DNA of 8,989 bases, from NCBI GenBank assembly GCA_019683665.1, contig JADGIB010000137.1, forward strand, positions 1 to 8,989, in the 5' to 3' direction. Below, piece after piece: positions 1 through 6,552 of this stretch. The notes beneath the pieces are model-generated. The model was not told the origin of the DNA, ran no database searches, and saw nothing but the letters and a program-made list of their open reading frames with translations. Position 1 is the first letter of the stretch; each line of letters opens with the position of its first letter. The position numbers were made by a program, and so were the translations under genes. Origin of the DNA: Solirubrobacteraceae bacterium. Lineage in GTDB: Bacteria > Actinomycetota > Thermoleophilia > Solirubrobacterales > Solirubrobacteraceae.

Positions 1-98
1 GCGTCGCCGAGGGCGTCGTCCAGGTCCGCGACTTCGTCCGCCACCGGTCGGTGCGGGTGCGCGCCGGGCGCGGCTACGTCGCCCGCTCGCGGCGCTAG
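1..98 (+). CDS. C-terminal end of an unidentified protein (partial)
   Basis: Reading from base 3, an open frame of 32 codons runs into a TAG stop at 96-98, so this is the tail of a gene that starts outside the window. The visible end is strongly basic, with many Arg and Val residues, and finishes YVARSRR. No catalytic motif or domain can be recognised in so short a piece, and I assign no function. It converges on the crp-type gene on the minus strand, whose stop codon lies only 11 bases away. The frame choice rests on its ending cleanly just before that gene; the other two forward frames also stay open here, so the call is tentative. Confidence 0.4.
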   Translation, partial: VAEGVVQVRDFVRHRSVRVRAGRGYVARSRR

Positions 99-109
99 CC
101 CGCCGACGG

Positions 110-787
110 TCAGGAGAACGGGCGCGCCTTGCGCTCCAGCGCCTGCGGGTCGAGCAGCGTCGTGCGCCCGCGCGACAGCTCGACGGTCCCCGCCGCCTGC
201 TCGTCGCGCAGGACCTTGTTCACCGTCGCCCGCGAGGTGCCGGCGAGGCTGGCCAGCTCCTCCTGGGTGAGCGGCACGACCGTCCCCCGCTCGACCGGCC
301 CGAACGCGGCGACCACGTCGAGCAGGCGCCGGCACACGCGGGTGTCGGCCGGCAGGTAGAGCGCCTCGACGAGCTGCGACGACAGCCGCCGCACCTGGGC
401 GGCGAGGAGGCCGCTGAGCAGCCGGTCGATCTGCGGCGCGCGGTCGCGCATCGCGGCGAACTCGATCTCGTGGATCGAGAGCGTCTCGGCCTCCTCCAGC
501 GCGGCGACCGTCGCGCTGCGCGGCGCGCCCGGCGTCAGCAGCGCGAGCTCGCCGAACGCGTCGCCCTGCCCGAGCACGTTGATCGTGGCGATGTCGCCGA
601 ACTCGGTCGTGATCCGCACCGCGAACCGCCCCCGGCGGACGAGGTGCAGCGAGTCGGCCGGGTCCCCCGCGTGGAAGACGACCTCCCCGGCCGTGAAGCG
701 CCGCCGGCGCGCCCGCGACAGCAGCTCGTCGACCTCGGCCGGCGCCGCGTCGCGCAGCAGTGCGAACTCCTCCCTTGCCACCGCCAT
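110..787 (-). CDS. Crp/Fnr family transcriptional regulator
   Basis: This 225-residue protein has the two-domain Crp/Fnr layout. Residues ~10-125 form a cyclic-nucleotide-binding-type beta-barrel. It contains a phosphate-binding cassette, GELALL at 79-84 followed by R90 and S91, the pattern that contacts a cyclic nucleotide in E. coli Crp. Cyclic-nucleotide binding is therefore plausible. I see no Fnr-like N-terminal cysteine cluster. A long dimerisation helix (~115-145) leads to a C-terminal winged helix with a helix-turn-helix at ~173-193 (LTQEELASLAGTSRATVNKVL region). The open frame extends upstream to 1084, but the ATG at 787 is preferred: the protein then has normal family length, the upstream extension is Arg-rich and antisense to the neighbouring gene, and TAGCGT lies 7 bases before this ATG. 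The target genes and the ligand are unknown. Confidence 0.9.
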   Translation of the reverse strand: MAVAREEFALLRDAAPAEVDELLSRARRRRFTAGEVVFHAGDPADSLHLVRRGRFAVRITTEFGDIATINVLGQGDAFGELALLTPGAPRSATVAALEEAETLSIHEIEFAAMRDRAPQIDRLLSGLLAAQVRRLSSQLVEALYLPADTRVCRRLLDVVAAFGPVERGTVVPLTQEELASLAGTSRATVNKVLRDEQAAGTVELSRGRTTLLDPQALERKARPFS

Positions 788-794
788 GCGGCCT

Positions 795-800
795 ACGCTA
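795..800 (-). promoter_or_regulatory. Candidate -10 element (TAGCGT) for a leaderless crp-type transcript
   Basis: On the minus strand TAGCGT is followed by exactly 7 bases and then the ATG of the Crp-type gene. It fits the TAnnnT -10 pattern of actinobacterial leaderless promoters, where transcription starts at or beside the start codon. No Shine-Dalgarno sequence precedes the ATG, which agrees. The same hexamer and spacing occur before the LLM gene. No convincing -35 element is visible. Confidence 0.5.
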
Positions 801-811
801 GCGCCCGCTCC

Positions 812-830
812 GGCGGCCGTGCAGGCCGCC
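812..830 (-). terminator. GC-rich stem-loop just after the LLM stop codon
   Basis: GGCGGCC (812-818) and GGCCGCC (824-830) form a perfect 7-bp inverted repeat with a 5-base loop. It begins one base past the stop codon of the LLM gene in the direction of transcription. There is no T-tract after it, so it is not a classic intrinsic terminator. It may be an RNA 3' end stabiliser, a weak or factor-assisted terminator, or chance in GC-rich DNA. Confidence 0.35.
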
Positions 831-831
831 C

Positions 832-1797
832 TCAGCGGCCGGCGGCGAACAGCGGCGCCAGCGTCCGCCCGGCCAGCTCGACCGCCTCCGGGTCGTGCAC
901 GTCGGGCATCGAGAACGTCAGGCCCTCGATGCCGGCCTCGCGGAACGCGGCCGCGCGCTCGGCGATCTCGCCGGGGGTTCCGGCGGTCGCCGCGGCGATC
1001 CGCTCCTCGGGCCAGCCGGCGGCCCGCATCGCGTCGAGCTTGGCCCGCACGCCCGCCTCGGTCTCGGCGATGACGAGCGTCCACATCGCCGTCTTCGTGA
1101 TCTCGGCCGGGTCGCGGCCGACGTCCTCGCAGTGGCGCTCGAGGACGCCGACGAGGTGGCGGGCGCGGTCGGCGTCGCCGAAGACGTTGCAGCCGTCGGC
1201 GTACTGCGCGACGAGGCGCAGCGTCCTGCGCTCGCCGCTGCCGCCGACGAGGATCGGGATGTCGCCCCGCAGCGGGCGCGGGTTGTTGAACGCGCCGGCG
1301 ACCGCGTGATGGGTCCCGTCGACGGTCGCGGTGTCCTGGGTGAACATCGCGCGGGCGATGCGCAAGTGGTCCTCGAGGCGCTCGAAGCGCTCCTTCAGCG
1401 GCGGGAACGCGTAGCCGTAGGCGACGTGCTCGTCCTCGAACCAGCCGGCGCCGATGCCGTGGAAGGCGCGCCCGCCGGAGATGACGTCGAGCGTCGTCGT
1501 GATCTTCGCGTGCTGGGCCGGGTTGCGGTACGTGACGCCGCCGACGAGCAGGCCGAGGTTGATCGTCGACGTGCGCGCGGCCAGGGCGGCGAGGATCGTG
1601 TTGCCCTCGAGCATCCAGCGCTCGGGCGGGCCGACCGGCGGGATCTGGTGGTAGTGGTCCATCACCGTCACCGCGGTGAACCCGGCGCGCTCGGCCGTCG
1701 TGGCGATCTCGACGAGCTTCTCGAAGAGGTCCTGGGGGCCGACGCCGGGATGGTTGAAGCTCGGCAGGTGCAGGTCCAGCTCGATGGGCGCTCGCAT
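832..1797 (-). CDS. LLM-class (luciferase-like) flavin/F420-dependent oxidoreductase
   Basis: The 321-residue product has the length and motifs of the luciferase-like monooxygenase superfamily, a TIM barrel that binds FMN or coenzyme F420. Visible landmarks are a first strand at the N-terminus (ELDLHLPSF), MDHYHQ at 46-51, GLLVGGVTYRNPAQHAK at 82-98, the GRAFHGIGAGWFEDEH stretch at 109-124, and PILVGGSGERRTLRLVAQYADGCN at 181-204. This set is typical of the F420-dependent LLM branch rather than true bacterial luciferases, and there is no partner subunit next door. The substrate cannot be read from the sequence; family members act on alcohols, sugar phosphates, quinones and various xenobiotics. 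It lies 40 bases downstream of the GntR-type gene, behind a hairpin and its own TAGCGT-N7-ATG promoter candidate, so it may be transcribed independently. Confidence 0.9.
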   Translation of the reverse strand: MRAPIELDLHLPSFNHPGVGPQDLFEKLVEIATTAERAGFTAVTVMDHYHQIPPVGPPERWMLEGNTILAALAARTSTINLGLLVGGVTYRNPAQHAKITTTLDVISGGRAFHGIGAGWFEDEHVAYGYAFPPLKERFERLEDHLRIARAMFTQDTATVDGTHHAVAGAFNNPRPLRGDIPILVGGSGERRTLRLVAQYADGCNVFGDADRARHLVGVLERHCEDVGRDPAEITKTAMWTLVIAETEAGVRAKLDAMRAAGWPEERIAAATAGTPGEIAERAAAFREAGIEGLTFSMPDVHDPEAVELAGRTLAPLFAAGR

Positions 1798-1804
1798 GAC
1801 CCGA

Positions 1805-1810
1805 ACGCTA
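1805..1810 (-). promoter_or_regulatory. Candidate -10 element (TAGCGT) for a leaderless LLM transcript
   Basis: On the minus strand TAGCGT sits 7 bases before the LLM start codon, with no Shine-Dalgarno sequence between them. Hexamer and spacing are identical to those before the Crp-type gene. A start site about 7 bases downstream of this -10 would put the first transcribed base at the ATG. No clear -35 element is seen. Confidence 0.5.
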
Positions 1811-1815
1811 CAGGC

Positions 1816-1835
1816 CGCCCGAGCGATCCCGGGCG
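1816..1835 (-). terminator. Stem-loop just after the GntR-type stop codon
   Basis: CGCCCG (1816-1821) and CGGGCG (1830-1835) can pair as a 6-bp stem with an 8-base loop, starting 2 bases after the stop codon of the GntR-type gene. No T-tract follows. Its place mirrors the hairpin after the LLM stop codon, which makes it more than usually suggestive, but 6-bp GC stems are common at this base composition. Confidence 0.3.
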
Positions 1836-1837
1836 CC

Positions 1838-2545
1838 TCAGCGACCGTCGCCGCGCAGCAGCCGCTGGCCGGAGACGACGATGTGCTCGCGCATCCGCTG
1901 CGCCGCCGCCTCCTCGTCGCGGCGCTCGACCGCCTCGTAGATCGCCTCGTGCTCGTGCAGCGAGACCGGCGGGCGCCCCGGGCGGGTCAGCGACGCCTCC
2001 GACGTGCGGTCGATGACGTCGCGCATCTGCTCGTAGAGCTGGGCCAGCAGCGGGTTGTGCGAGGCCTCGGCCAGCGCCCGGTGGAAGTGGCGGTCGCCGA
2101 TGATCCCGTCGCCGCCCTCGGCGATCGACGCCGCCATCGCCGCCAGCGCGTCGGCCATGTGGCGCAGGTCGTCGTCGGTGCGGCGGCGGGCGGCCAGCCG
2201 CGCCGCCTGGACCTCGATCCCCTCGCGCACCTCCCAGATCATCGGGTGGTCGACCTCGCTGTTGGCGACCTCGAGCGCGAGCGAGCCGACGACGTCGCCG
2301 GGCGGGTTGACGAGGTAGACGCCGTCGCCGTGGCGGATCTCGACGAGCCCCTGGACGCGCAGGACGGTCAGCGCCTGGCGCACCGACGTCCGCGACACGC
2401 CCAGGCGCTCGGCGAGCTCGCGCTCGGACATGAGCCGGTCGCCCGGCTTGAGCTGCTCGACGTCGATGAACTCGCGCAGGCGCTGGACGACCTGCTCGTA
2501 GAGCGGCGATCGCTGGATCGGCTGGAGCGCGTCGCCGGAGGCCAT
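1838..2545 (-). CDS. GntR family regulator, FadR/FCD subfamily; candidate regulator of the glycine cleavage operon
   Basis: This 235-residue protein has an N-terminal GntR winged helix (~13-78) with the signature SERELAERLGVSRTSVRQAL (40-59) and the wing GLVEIRHGDGVYL (66-78). An all-helical FCD ligand-binding domain (~100-230) follows. The four usual FCD metal-ligand positions are all present: D151 and H155 (GDRHFH), H199 (EHEAI) and H221 (REHI). A metal-assisted carboxylate effector is therefore plausible. The gene starts 13 bases after the gcvPB stop codon on the same strand and is probably co-transcribed. No Shine-Dalgarno site is seen; TAGCCT lies 10 bases before the ATG, overlapping the gcvPB stop, and could be an internal promoter. 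A FadR-type palindrome in front of gcvT makes it a good candidate autoregulator of the operon. That link is inferred, and glycine or a related carboxylate as effector is a guess. Confidence 0.92.
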   Translation of the reverse strand: MASGDALQPIQRSPLYEQVVQRLREFIDVEQLKPGDRLMSERELAERLGVSRTSVRQALTVLRVQGLVEIRHGDGVYLVNPPGDVVGSLALEVANSEVDHPMIWEVREGIEVQAARLAARRRTDDDLRHMADALAAMAASIAEGGDGIIGDRHFHRALAEASHNPLLAQLYEQMRDVIDRTSEASLTRPGRPPVSLHEHEAIYEAVERRDEEAAAQRMREHIVVSGQRLLRGDGR

Positions 2546-2558
2546 GGCGGCGCGCAGG

Positions 2559-4052
2559 CTAGTCGAGCGACTGGCGGATCACCGGCCGCTTCGCCGCGCC
2601 GGCCTCGTCGAGGCGGCGCACCGGCGTCGAGTACGGCGCGTTGCGCGCGATCTCCGGGTCCTCGCGGGCCTCCTCCAGGATCGCCTTCACCGCGTCGGCG
2701 AACGCGTCGAGCGCCTCCTTCGTCTCGGTCTCGGTCGGCTCGATGAGGAGGGCCTCGTCGACGAGCAGCGGGAAGTAGACGGTCGGCGGGTGGTGGCCGT
2801 GGTCGAGCAGCCGCTTGGCCAGGTCGAGCGTCCGGATCCCGAGCTCGCGCTTCATCGGCGCGCCCGACAGGACGAACTCGTGCATGCACAGCCGCCCGAA
2901 CGCGAGCGGCAGGTGCTCGGCGACCTCGCCGAGGCGGGCGAGGAGGTAGTTCGCGTTCAGGACCGCGGTCTCCGACGCGTCGCGCAGGCCGGCCGCCCCG
3001 AGCGAGCGGATGTAGGCGTACGCGCGCACGAAGCAGCCGTAGTTGCCCTGGAAGCCGCGCAGGCGGCCGATCGACTTCTCGTAGCCGTGCTCGTCGAGGT
3101 CGAACGTCCCGTCCTCGCGCTTCACGATCCGCGGGTTCATCAGGTACGGGTTGATGCGGTCGGAGACCGCGATCGGCCCCGACCCGGGCCCGCCGCCGCC
3201 GTGGGGCTGGGTGAACGACTTGTGCAGGTTGAAGTGCACGATGTCGAAGCCCATGTCGCCCGGGCGGGTGATGCCCATGATCGCGTTGAGGTTCGCGCCG
3301 TCGTAGTAGAGGACCGCCCCGACCCCGTGGACGATGTCGGCGATCTCCCGGATGTTCGGGTCGAAGACGCCGAGCGTGTTCGGGTTCGTGAGCATGAGGC
3401 AGGCGACGTCCTCGGTCGCCTTCGCGCGCAGGTCGTCGAGGTCGACGCCGCCGTCGGGGTTCGTCCCGACCTTGACGACCTCGAGGCCGGCCATCGTCAC
3501 CGTCGCCGGGTTCGTGCCGTGCGCGGTGTCGGGCGTGAGCACCTTCGTGCGCGTCTGGCCGCGGTCCTCGTGGTAGGCGCGGGCCAGGAGCACCCCGGCC
3601 AGCTCGCCGTGGGAGCCGGCGCTCGGCTGCAGGGAGACGTGGGGCAGGCCGCTGATCTCCGCCAGCGCGCGCTCGAGGTTCCACATCAGCTCGAGCGCGC
3701 CCTGGGCCCGCTTCGGCGACTGGAACGGGTGCAGCCGCGCGTGCCCGGGCAGCGCGGTGACGCGCTCGTGCAGGCGCGGGTTGTGCTTCATCGTGCACGA
3801 CCCGAGCGGGTAGAAGCCGGAGTCGAGGTCGAAGTTGCGCTTCGACAGGCGCACGTAGTGGCGGACGATCTCCGGCTCGGAGACCTCGGGCAGCCGCGGC
3901 GGCTGCGCGCGGCGGAAGCGGTCGGGGAGCAGGCCGTCGACCTTCGGCACGTCGAGCTCGGGGCAGACGAAGGCCCGGCGCCCGGGCGCGCCCTTCTCGA
4001 AGATCGTGCGGATCTCCTCGCGCTGGAGCGGCGTCTCGGTCGACACGCTCAT
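2559..4052 (-). CDS. gcvPB: Glycine dehydrogenase (decarboxylating) subunit 2, P-protein beta chain
   Basis: The 497-residue product is the catalytic, PLP-carrying half of the split glycine decarboxylase. With GcvPA it decarboxylates glycine and passes the aminomethyl group to the lipoyl arm of GcvH. Landmarks are YPLGSCTMKHNP (81-92), SAGSHGELAG (145-153), DTAHGTNPATVTMAG (175-189), YYDGANLNAIMG (249-260) and the PLP site HFNLHKSFTQPHGGGGPGSGP (273-293) with the Schiff-base lysine at K278. The length matches GcvPB of organisms with a two-chain P protein. The ATG at 4052 overlaps the gcvPA stop codon as ATGA and has a strong Shine-Dalgarno site, AGGAGGT, 6 bases upstream. The frame stays open upstream to 4811, but that part lies antiparallel-frame within gcvPA and is not coding. 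The overlap implies translational coupling. Confidence 0.97.
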   Translation of the reverse strand: MSVSTETPLQREEIRTIFEKGAPGRRAFVCPELDVPKVDGLLPDRFRRAQPPRLPEVSEPEIVRHYVRLSKRNFDLDSGFYPLGSCTMKHNPRLHERVTALPGHARLHPFQSPKRAQGALELMWNLERALAEISGLPHVSLQPSAGSHGELAGVLLARAYHEDRGQTRTKVLTPDTAHGTNPATVTMAGLEVVKVGTNPDGGVDLDDLRAKATEDVACLMLTNPNTLGVFDPNIREIADIVHGVGAVLYYDGANLNAIMGITRPGDMGFDIVHFNLHKSFTQPHGGGGPGSGPIAVSDRINPYLMNPRIVKREDGTFDLDEHGYEKSIGRLRGFQGNYGCFVRAYAYIRSLGAAGLRDASETAVLNANYLLARLGEVAEHLPLAFGRLCMHEFVLSGAPMKRELGIRTLDLAKRLLDHGHHPPTVYFPLLVDEALLIEPTETETKEALDAFADAVKAILEEAREDPEIARNAPYSTPVRRLDEAGAAKRPVIRQSLD

Positions 4053-5401
4053 GCCGTGACCTCCTCGCGGACGAGCGCGCGGGCGAGCACGTCGGCCAGC
4101 CGGTCGATGTCCGCGCGCGAGCGCTGCTCGGTGATCGCGACGAGCAGCGCGTTCTCCTCGGGCAGCGCCAGGCCGGGGTTGACGCCCTCGGCGGCGCAGC
4201 GCTCGACGACCGCCTCGACGGGCGCGGGCAGCGTGACCGCGAACTCGCGGATCACCGGCTGCGTGTGCCACGGCTCGACGCCGTCGATCGCGCACAGCGC
4301 CTCGCGGGCGTAGTGGGTGCGCTGGAGCAGCAGCTCGCCGAGCTCGACGATCCCGCGCCGCCCCAGCCAGGCCAGGTAGACGACCCCGGCCAGCGCGTTC
4401 AGCGCCTGGGCGGTGCAGATGTTCGAGGTCGCCTTCTCGCGGCGGATGTGCTGCTCGCGGGTCTGGAGCGTGAGGACGAACCCGCGGCGCCCCTCGGCGT
4501 CGACGGTCTCGCCCGCGATGCGGCCGGGCATCCGCCGCAGGTAGGCCTCGGTCGCGGCGAAAAAGCCGAACGACGGCCCGCCGAAGTCGAGCCGGTTGCC
4601 GAGCGGCTGGCCCTCGCCGACGCAGACGTCGACCCCGCACTCGCCCGGCGGGACGAGGATGCCCAGCGTGATCGGGTCGTAGCTGGCGACGACGACCGCG
4701 CCCGCCTCGCGGCCGGCCGCCGCGAGCGCGGCGACGTCCTCGACGGCGCCGTAGAAGTTCGGGTTCTGGACGAAGACGGCGCCGGTGCCGGCCTCGATCG
4801 CCGCCGCCCACGCGTCCGGGTCGGTGACGCCGTCGCGCAGCGGCACCTCGACGACCTCGGCCCCGAAGCCGTGCGCGTACGTGCGCAGCGTCTCGCGCGC
4901 GTGCGGGTGGACGCCGGCGGAGATCACGAACCGGCGCTTCGCCGGCTGGGCCAGGCGGGCGAGGTAGCCGGCCGAGGCCAGCGCGCTCGGCCCCTCGTAG
5001 ACCGACGCGTTCGCGACCGGCAGCGCGGTCAGCTCGCTGATCGCCGTCTGGTACTCGAACATCACCTGCAGCCCGCCCTGGGAGACCTCGGGCTGGTACG
5101 GCGTGTACGGCGTCAGGAACTCCGAGCGCGACGTGAGCATGTCGATGAGCGCCGGCACGTAGTGGTCGTACATGCCGCCGCCCAGGAACGTGAGCTCGTC
5201 CTCGGCGCTGACGTTGCGCTCGGCGAGCTCGCGCAGGTGGGCGTAGACGGCCTGCTCGGGCTGGCCCTCCGGGAGGTCGAGCGGGCGCTGCAGGCGCAGG
5301 TCGGCCGGGATCGCCGCGAACAGGTCCTCGACGGAGTCGACGCCGATCGCGGCGAGCATCGCCTCCCGGTCGGCGTCGGTGACGGCGGTGTATCGGGTCA
5401 T
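4049..5401 (-). CDS. gcvPA: Glycine dehydrogenase (decarboxylating) subunit 1, P-protein alpha chain
   Basis: This 450-residue protein is the non-catalytic aminotransferase-fold half of the split P protein and forms the active enzyme with GcvPB. Diagnostic stretches are FLGGGMYDHYVPA (72-84), TPYTPYQPEVSQGGLQ (97-112), EGPSALASAGYLA (136-148), GEGQPLGNRLDFGGPSFGFFA (263-283) and RREKATSNICTAQALNAL (320-337). It lacks the PLP lysine motif, as expected for this subunit. The ATG at 5401 is chosen because it gives normal family length and has GAGG 8 bases upstream; a GTG nine codons earlier is possible but has weaker support. The frame is open far upstream to 6829, which is a shadow across gcvT. 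The gene lies 23 bases after gcvT and overlaps gcvPB by 4 bases, so the three are clearly one operon. The usual gcvH between gcvT and gcvPA is missing. Confidence 0.97.
   Translation of the reverse strand: MTRYTAVTDADREAMLAAIGVDSVEDLFAAIPADLRLQRPLDLPEGQPEQAVYAHLRELAERNVSAEDELTFLGGGMYDHYVPALIDMLTSRSEFLTPYTPYQPEVSQGGLQVMFEYQTAISELTALPVANASVYEGPSALASAGYLARLAQPAKRRFVISAGVHPHARETLRTYAHGFGAEVVEVPLRDGVTDPDAWAAAIEAGTGAVFVQNPNFYGAVEDVAALAAAGREAGAVVVASYDPITLGILVPPGECGVDVCVGEGQPLGNRLDFGGPSFGFFAATEAYLRRMPGRIAGETVDAEGRRGFVLTLQTREQHIRREKATSNICTAQALNALAGVVYLAWLGRRGIVELGELLLQRTHYAREALCAIDGVEPWHTQPVIREFAVTLPAPVEAVVERCAAEGVNPGLALPEENALLVAITEQRSRADIDRLADVLARALVREEVTA
4059..4065 (-). promoter_or_regulatory. Strong ribosome binding site of gcvPB
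   Basis: The minus strand reads AGGAGGT 6 bases before the gcvPB ATG, inside the last codons of gcvPA. It fixes the gcvPB start at 4052 rather than any of the earlier in-frame codons. Confidence 0.75.
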
Positions 5402-5424
5402 CCGACCATCCTCGAACTGGCTCC

Positions 5425-6510
5425 TCACTTCCGGCCGGGCGCGGACGGCGCCCGGTAGACGGGTCGCGTGACGACGGTGGCCCGGCGGCGCCTGCCGCGG
5501 ACGTCGATCTCCAGCTCGGTCCCGGGCTCGGCCTGGGCGGCGGGGACGTAGGCCAGGCCGATGCCGACGCCCATCGACGGCGACATCGTCCCGCTCGTCA
5601 CGACGCCGCCGCCGGCGATCGCGTTGCCCTGGCGGGCGATGCCCTCCTTCATCACGAACGCGACGAACCGCTCGGCCGGACCGGCCTCGCGCACGGCGCG
5701 GCACGCCTCGGCGCCGATGAAGCCGGTGTCCTCCTTCACCGCCCAGCCCAGCGAGGCGGTGATCGGGTCGCGCGACTCCATGAGGTCGTTGCCGTAGAGG
5801 TGGTAGCCGGCCTCGAGGCGCAGCGTGTCGCGGGCCGCCAGCCCGGCGGGCACCGCCCCGCGCTCGAGCAGCGCGTCCCAGAGCGCGCGCGCGTCGGCGG
5901 GGGCGCAGAGGATCTCGACGCCGTCCTCGCCCGTGTAGCCGGTGCCGCAGACGAGCGCGTCGGCGCCGGCGACCGTCAGCCGGGCGGCGGTCATGCGGGC
6001 GGGCGGCTCGCCGTCGGCCAGGGCGGCGACGACCTCGCGGGCGCGCGGCCCCTGCACGGCGAGCATCGCGTGGTCGGCGGCCGCGTCGCGCACCTCGGCG
6101 TCGAAGCCGTCGGCGTGGTCGCGGAACCAGGCCAGGTCCCGGACGTGGTTGGCCGCGTTGGTGACCGTCAGCCAGCGGTCCTCGGCGAGCCGGTAGGAGA
6201 AGAGGTCGTCGAGGACGCCGCCGTCCTCGCGGCAGAGCAGCGCGTACTGGGCGCCGCCGACCGGGACCCGCTCGACGTCGTTGGTGACGAGCCGCTGCAG
6301 CAGCGCGGTCGCCTGCGGCCCGGACGTCTCGATCTGGCCCATGTGCGAGACGTCGAAGACGCCGACGGCGCCGCGCACCGCCTCGTGCTCCCGGCGGACG
6401 CCCGCGTACTGGACCGGCATCTCCCAGCCGGCGAAGGGCACGAGCCGCGCGCCGGCCGCGACGTGGGCGTCGTGGAGGGGGGTGCGAAGCAGGGTCTCGG
6501 GGTCGCTCAC
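5425..6510 (-). CDS. gcvT: Aminomethyltransferase, T protein of the glycine cleavage system
   Basis: The product transfers the methylene carbon of the aminomethyl-lipoyl arm of GcvH to tetrahydrofolate and releases ammonia. From the GTG at 6510 it has 361 residues, the usual length. Landmarks are TPLHDAHVAAGARLVPFAGWEMPVQY (10-35), GVFDVSHMGQ (50-59), GGVLDDL (97-103) with the expected catalytic Asp at D101, GTGYTGEDGVEI (189-200), ARDTLRLEAGYHLYGND (226-242) and SLGWAVK (253-259), followed by the C-terminal barrel. The start is uncertain: GTG at 6510 gives the natural family N-terminus (SDPETLLRTPL), while GTG at 6525 or TTG at 6537 would add 5 or 9 residues and put the operator-like palindrome inside the gene. 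No good Shine-Dalgarno site supports any of them. It is the first gene of the gcvT-gcvPA-gcvPB-gntR operon. Confidence 0.95.
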   Translation of the reverse strand: MSDPETLLRTPLHDAHVAAGARLVPFAGWEMPVQYAGVRREHEAVRGAVGVFDVSHMGQIETSGPQATALLQRLVTNDVERVPVGGAQYALLCREDGGVLDDLFSYRLAEDRWLTVTNAANHVRDLAWFRDHADGFDAEVRDAAADHAMLAVQGPRAREVVAALADGEPPARMTAARLTVAGADALVCGTGYTGEDGVEILCAPADARALWDALLERGAVPAGLAARDTLRLEAGYHLYGNDLMESRDPITASLGWAVKEDTGFIGAEACRAVREAGPAERFVAFVMKEGIARQGNAIAGGGVVTSGTMSPSMGVGIGLAYVPAAQAEPGTELEIDVRGRRRRATVVTRPVYRAPSAPGRK

Positions 6511-6523
6511 AGGCTGGACGTCC

Positions 6524-6538
6524 ACTGGTAGGACCAAT
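6524..6538. promoter_or_regulatory. FadR/PdhR-type operator palindrome before gcvT
   Basis: ACTGGTAGGACCAAT is an inverted repeat around a central G with one mismatch in the outer arms (ACTGGT / ACCAAT). It matches the TGGT-N3-ACCA core bound by FadR-subfamily GntR regulators such as E. coli FadR and PdhR. It lies 14-28 bases upstream of the preferred gcvT GTG and just downstream of the TAGAGT -10 candidate, a classic repressor position. The FCD-type regulator encoded by the fourth gene of the operon is the natural candidate to bind it. The palindrome is seen; the binding partner is inferred. Confidence 0.65.
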
Positions 6539-6546
6539 TTCGCCGG

Positions 6547-6552
6547 ACTCTA
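6547..6552 (-). promoter_or_regulatory. Candidate -10 element (TAGAGT) of the gcvT operon
   Basis: The minus strand reads CTGGTAGAGT here. TAGAGT fits TAnnnT and would place the transcription start near 6540, directly against the palindrome. The preceding CTGGTA is also a lone operator half-site, so a bound regulator could cover both -10 and start site. No clear -35 hexamer is visible. Confidence 0.45.

Noticed and set aside
98..123. Possible bidirectional terminator between the convergent genes (GCCCG 98-102 / CGGGC 119-123)
   Set aside because: Only a 5-bp stem with a 16-base loop and no T-tract; expected by chance at this GC content.
470..2016. Long plus-strand frames over the crp and LLM genes
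   Set aside because: They are antisense to clear family members, with low-complexity Arg/Ala/Gly composition and no motifs.
2544..4313. 589-codon plus-strand open frame
   Set aside because: Antisense to gcvPB and gcvPA, with an Arg/Val/Asp/Ala-rich, domain-free translation. It is the expected shadow of GC-rich genes on the other strand.
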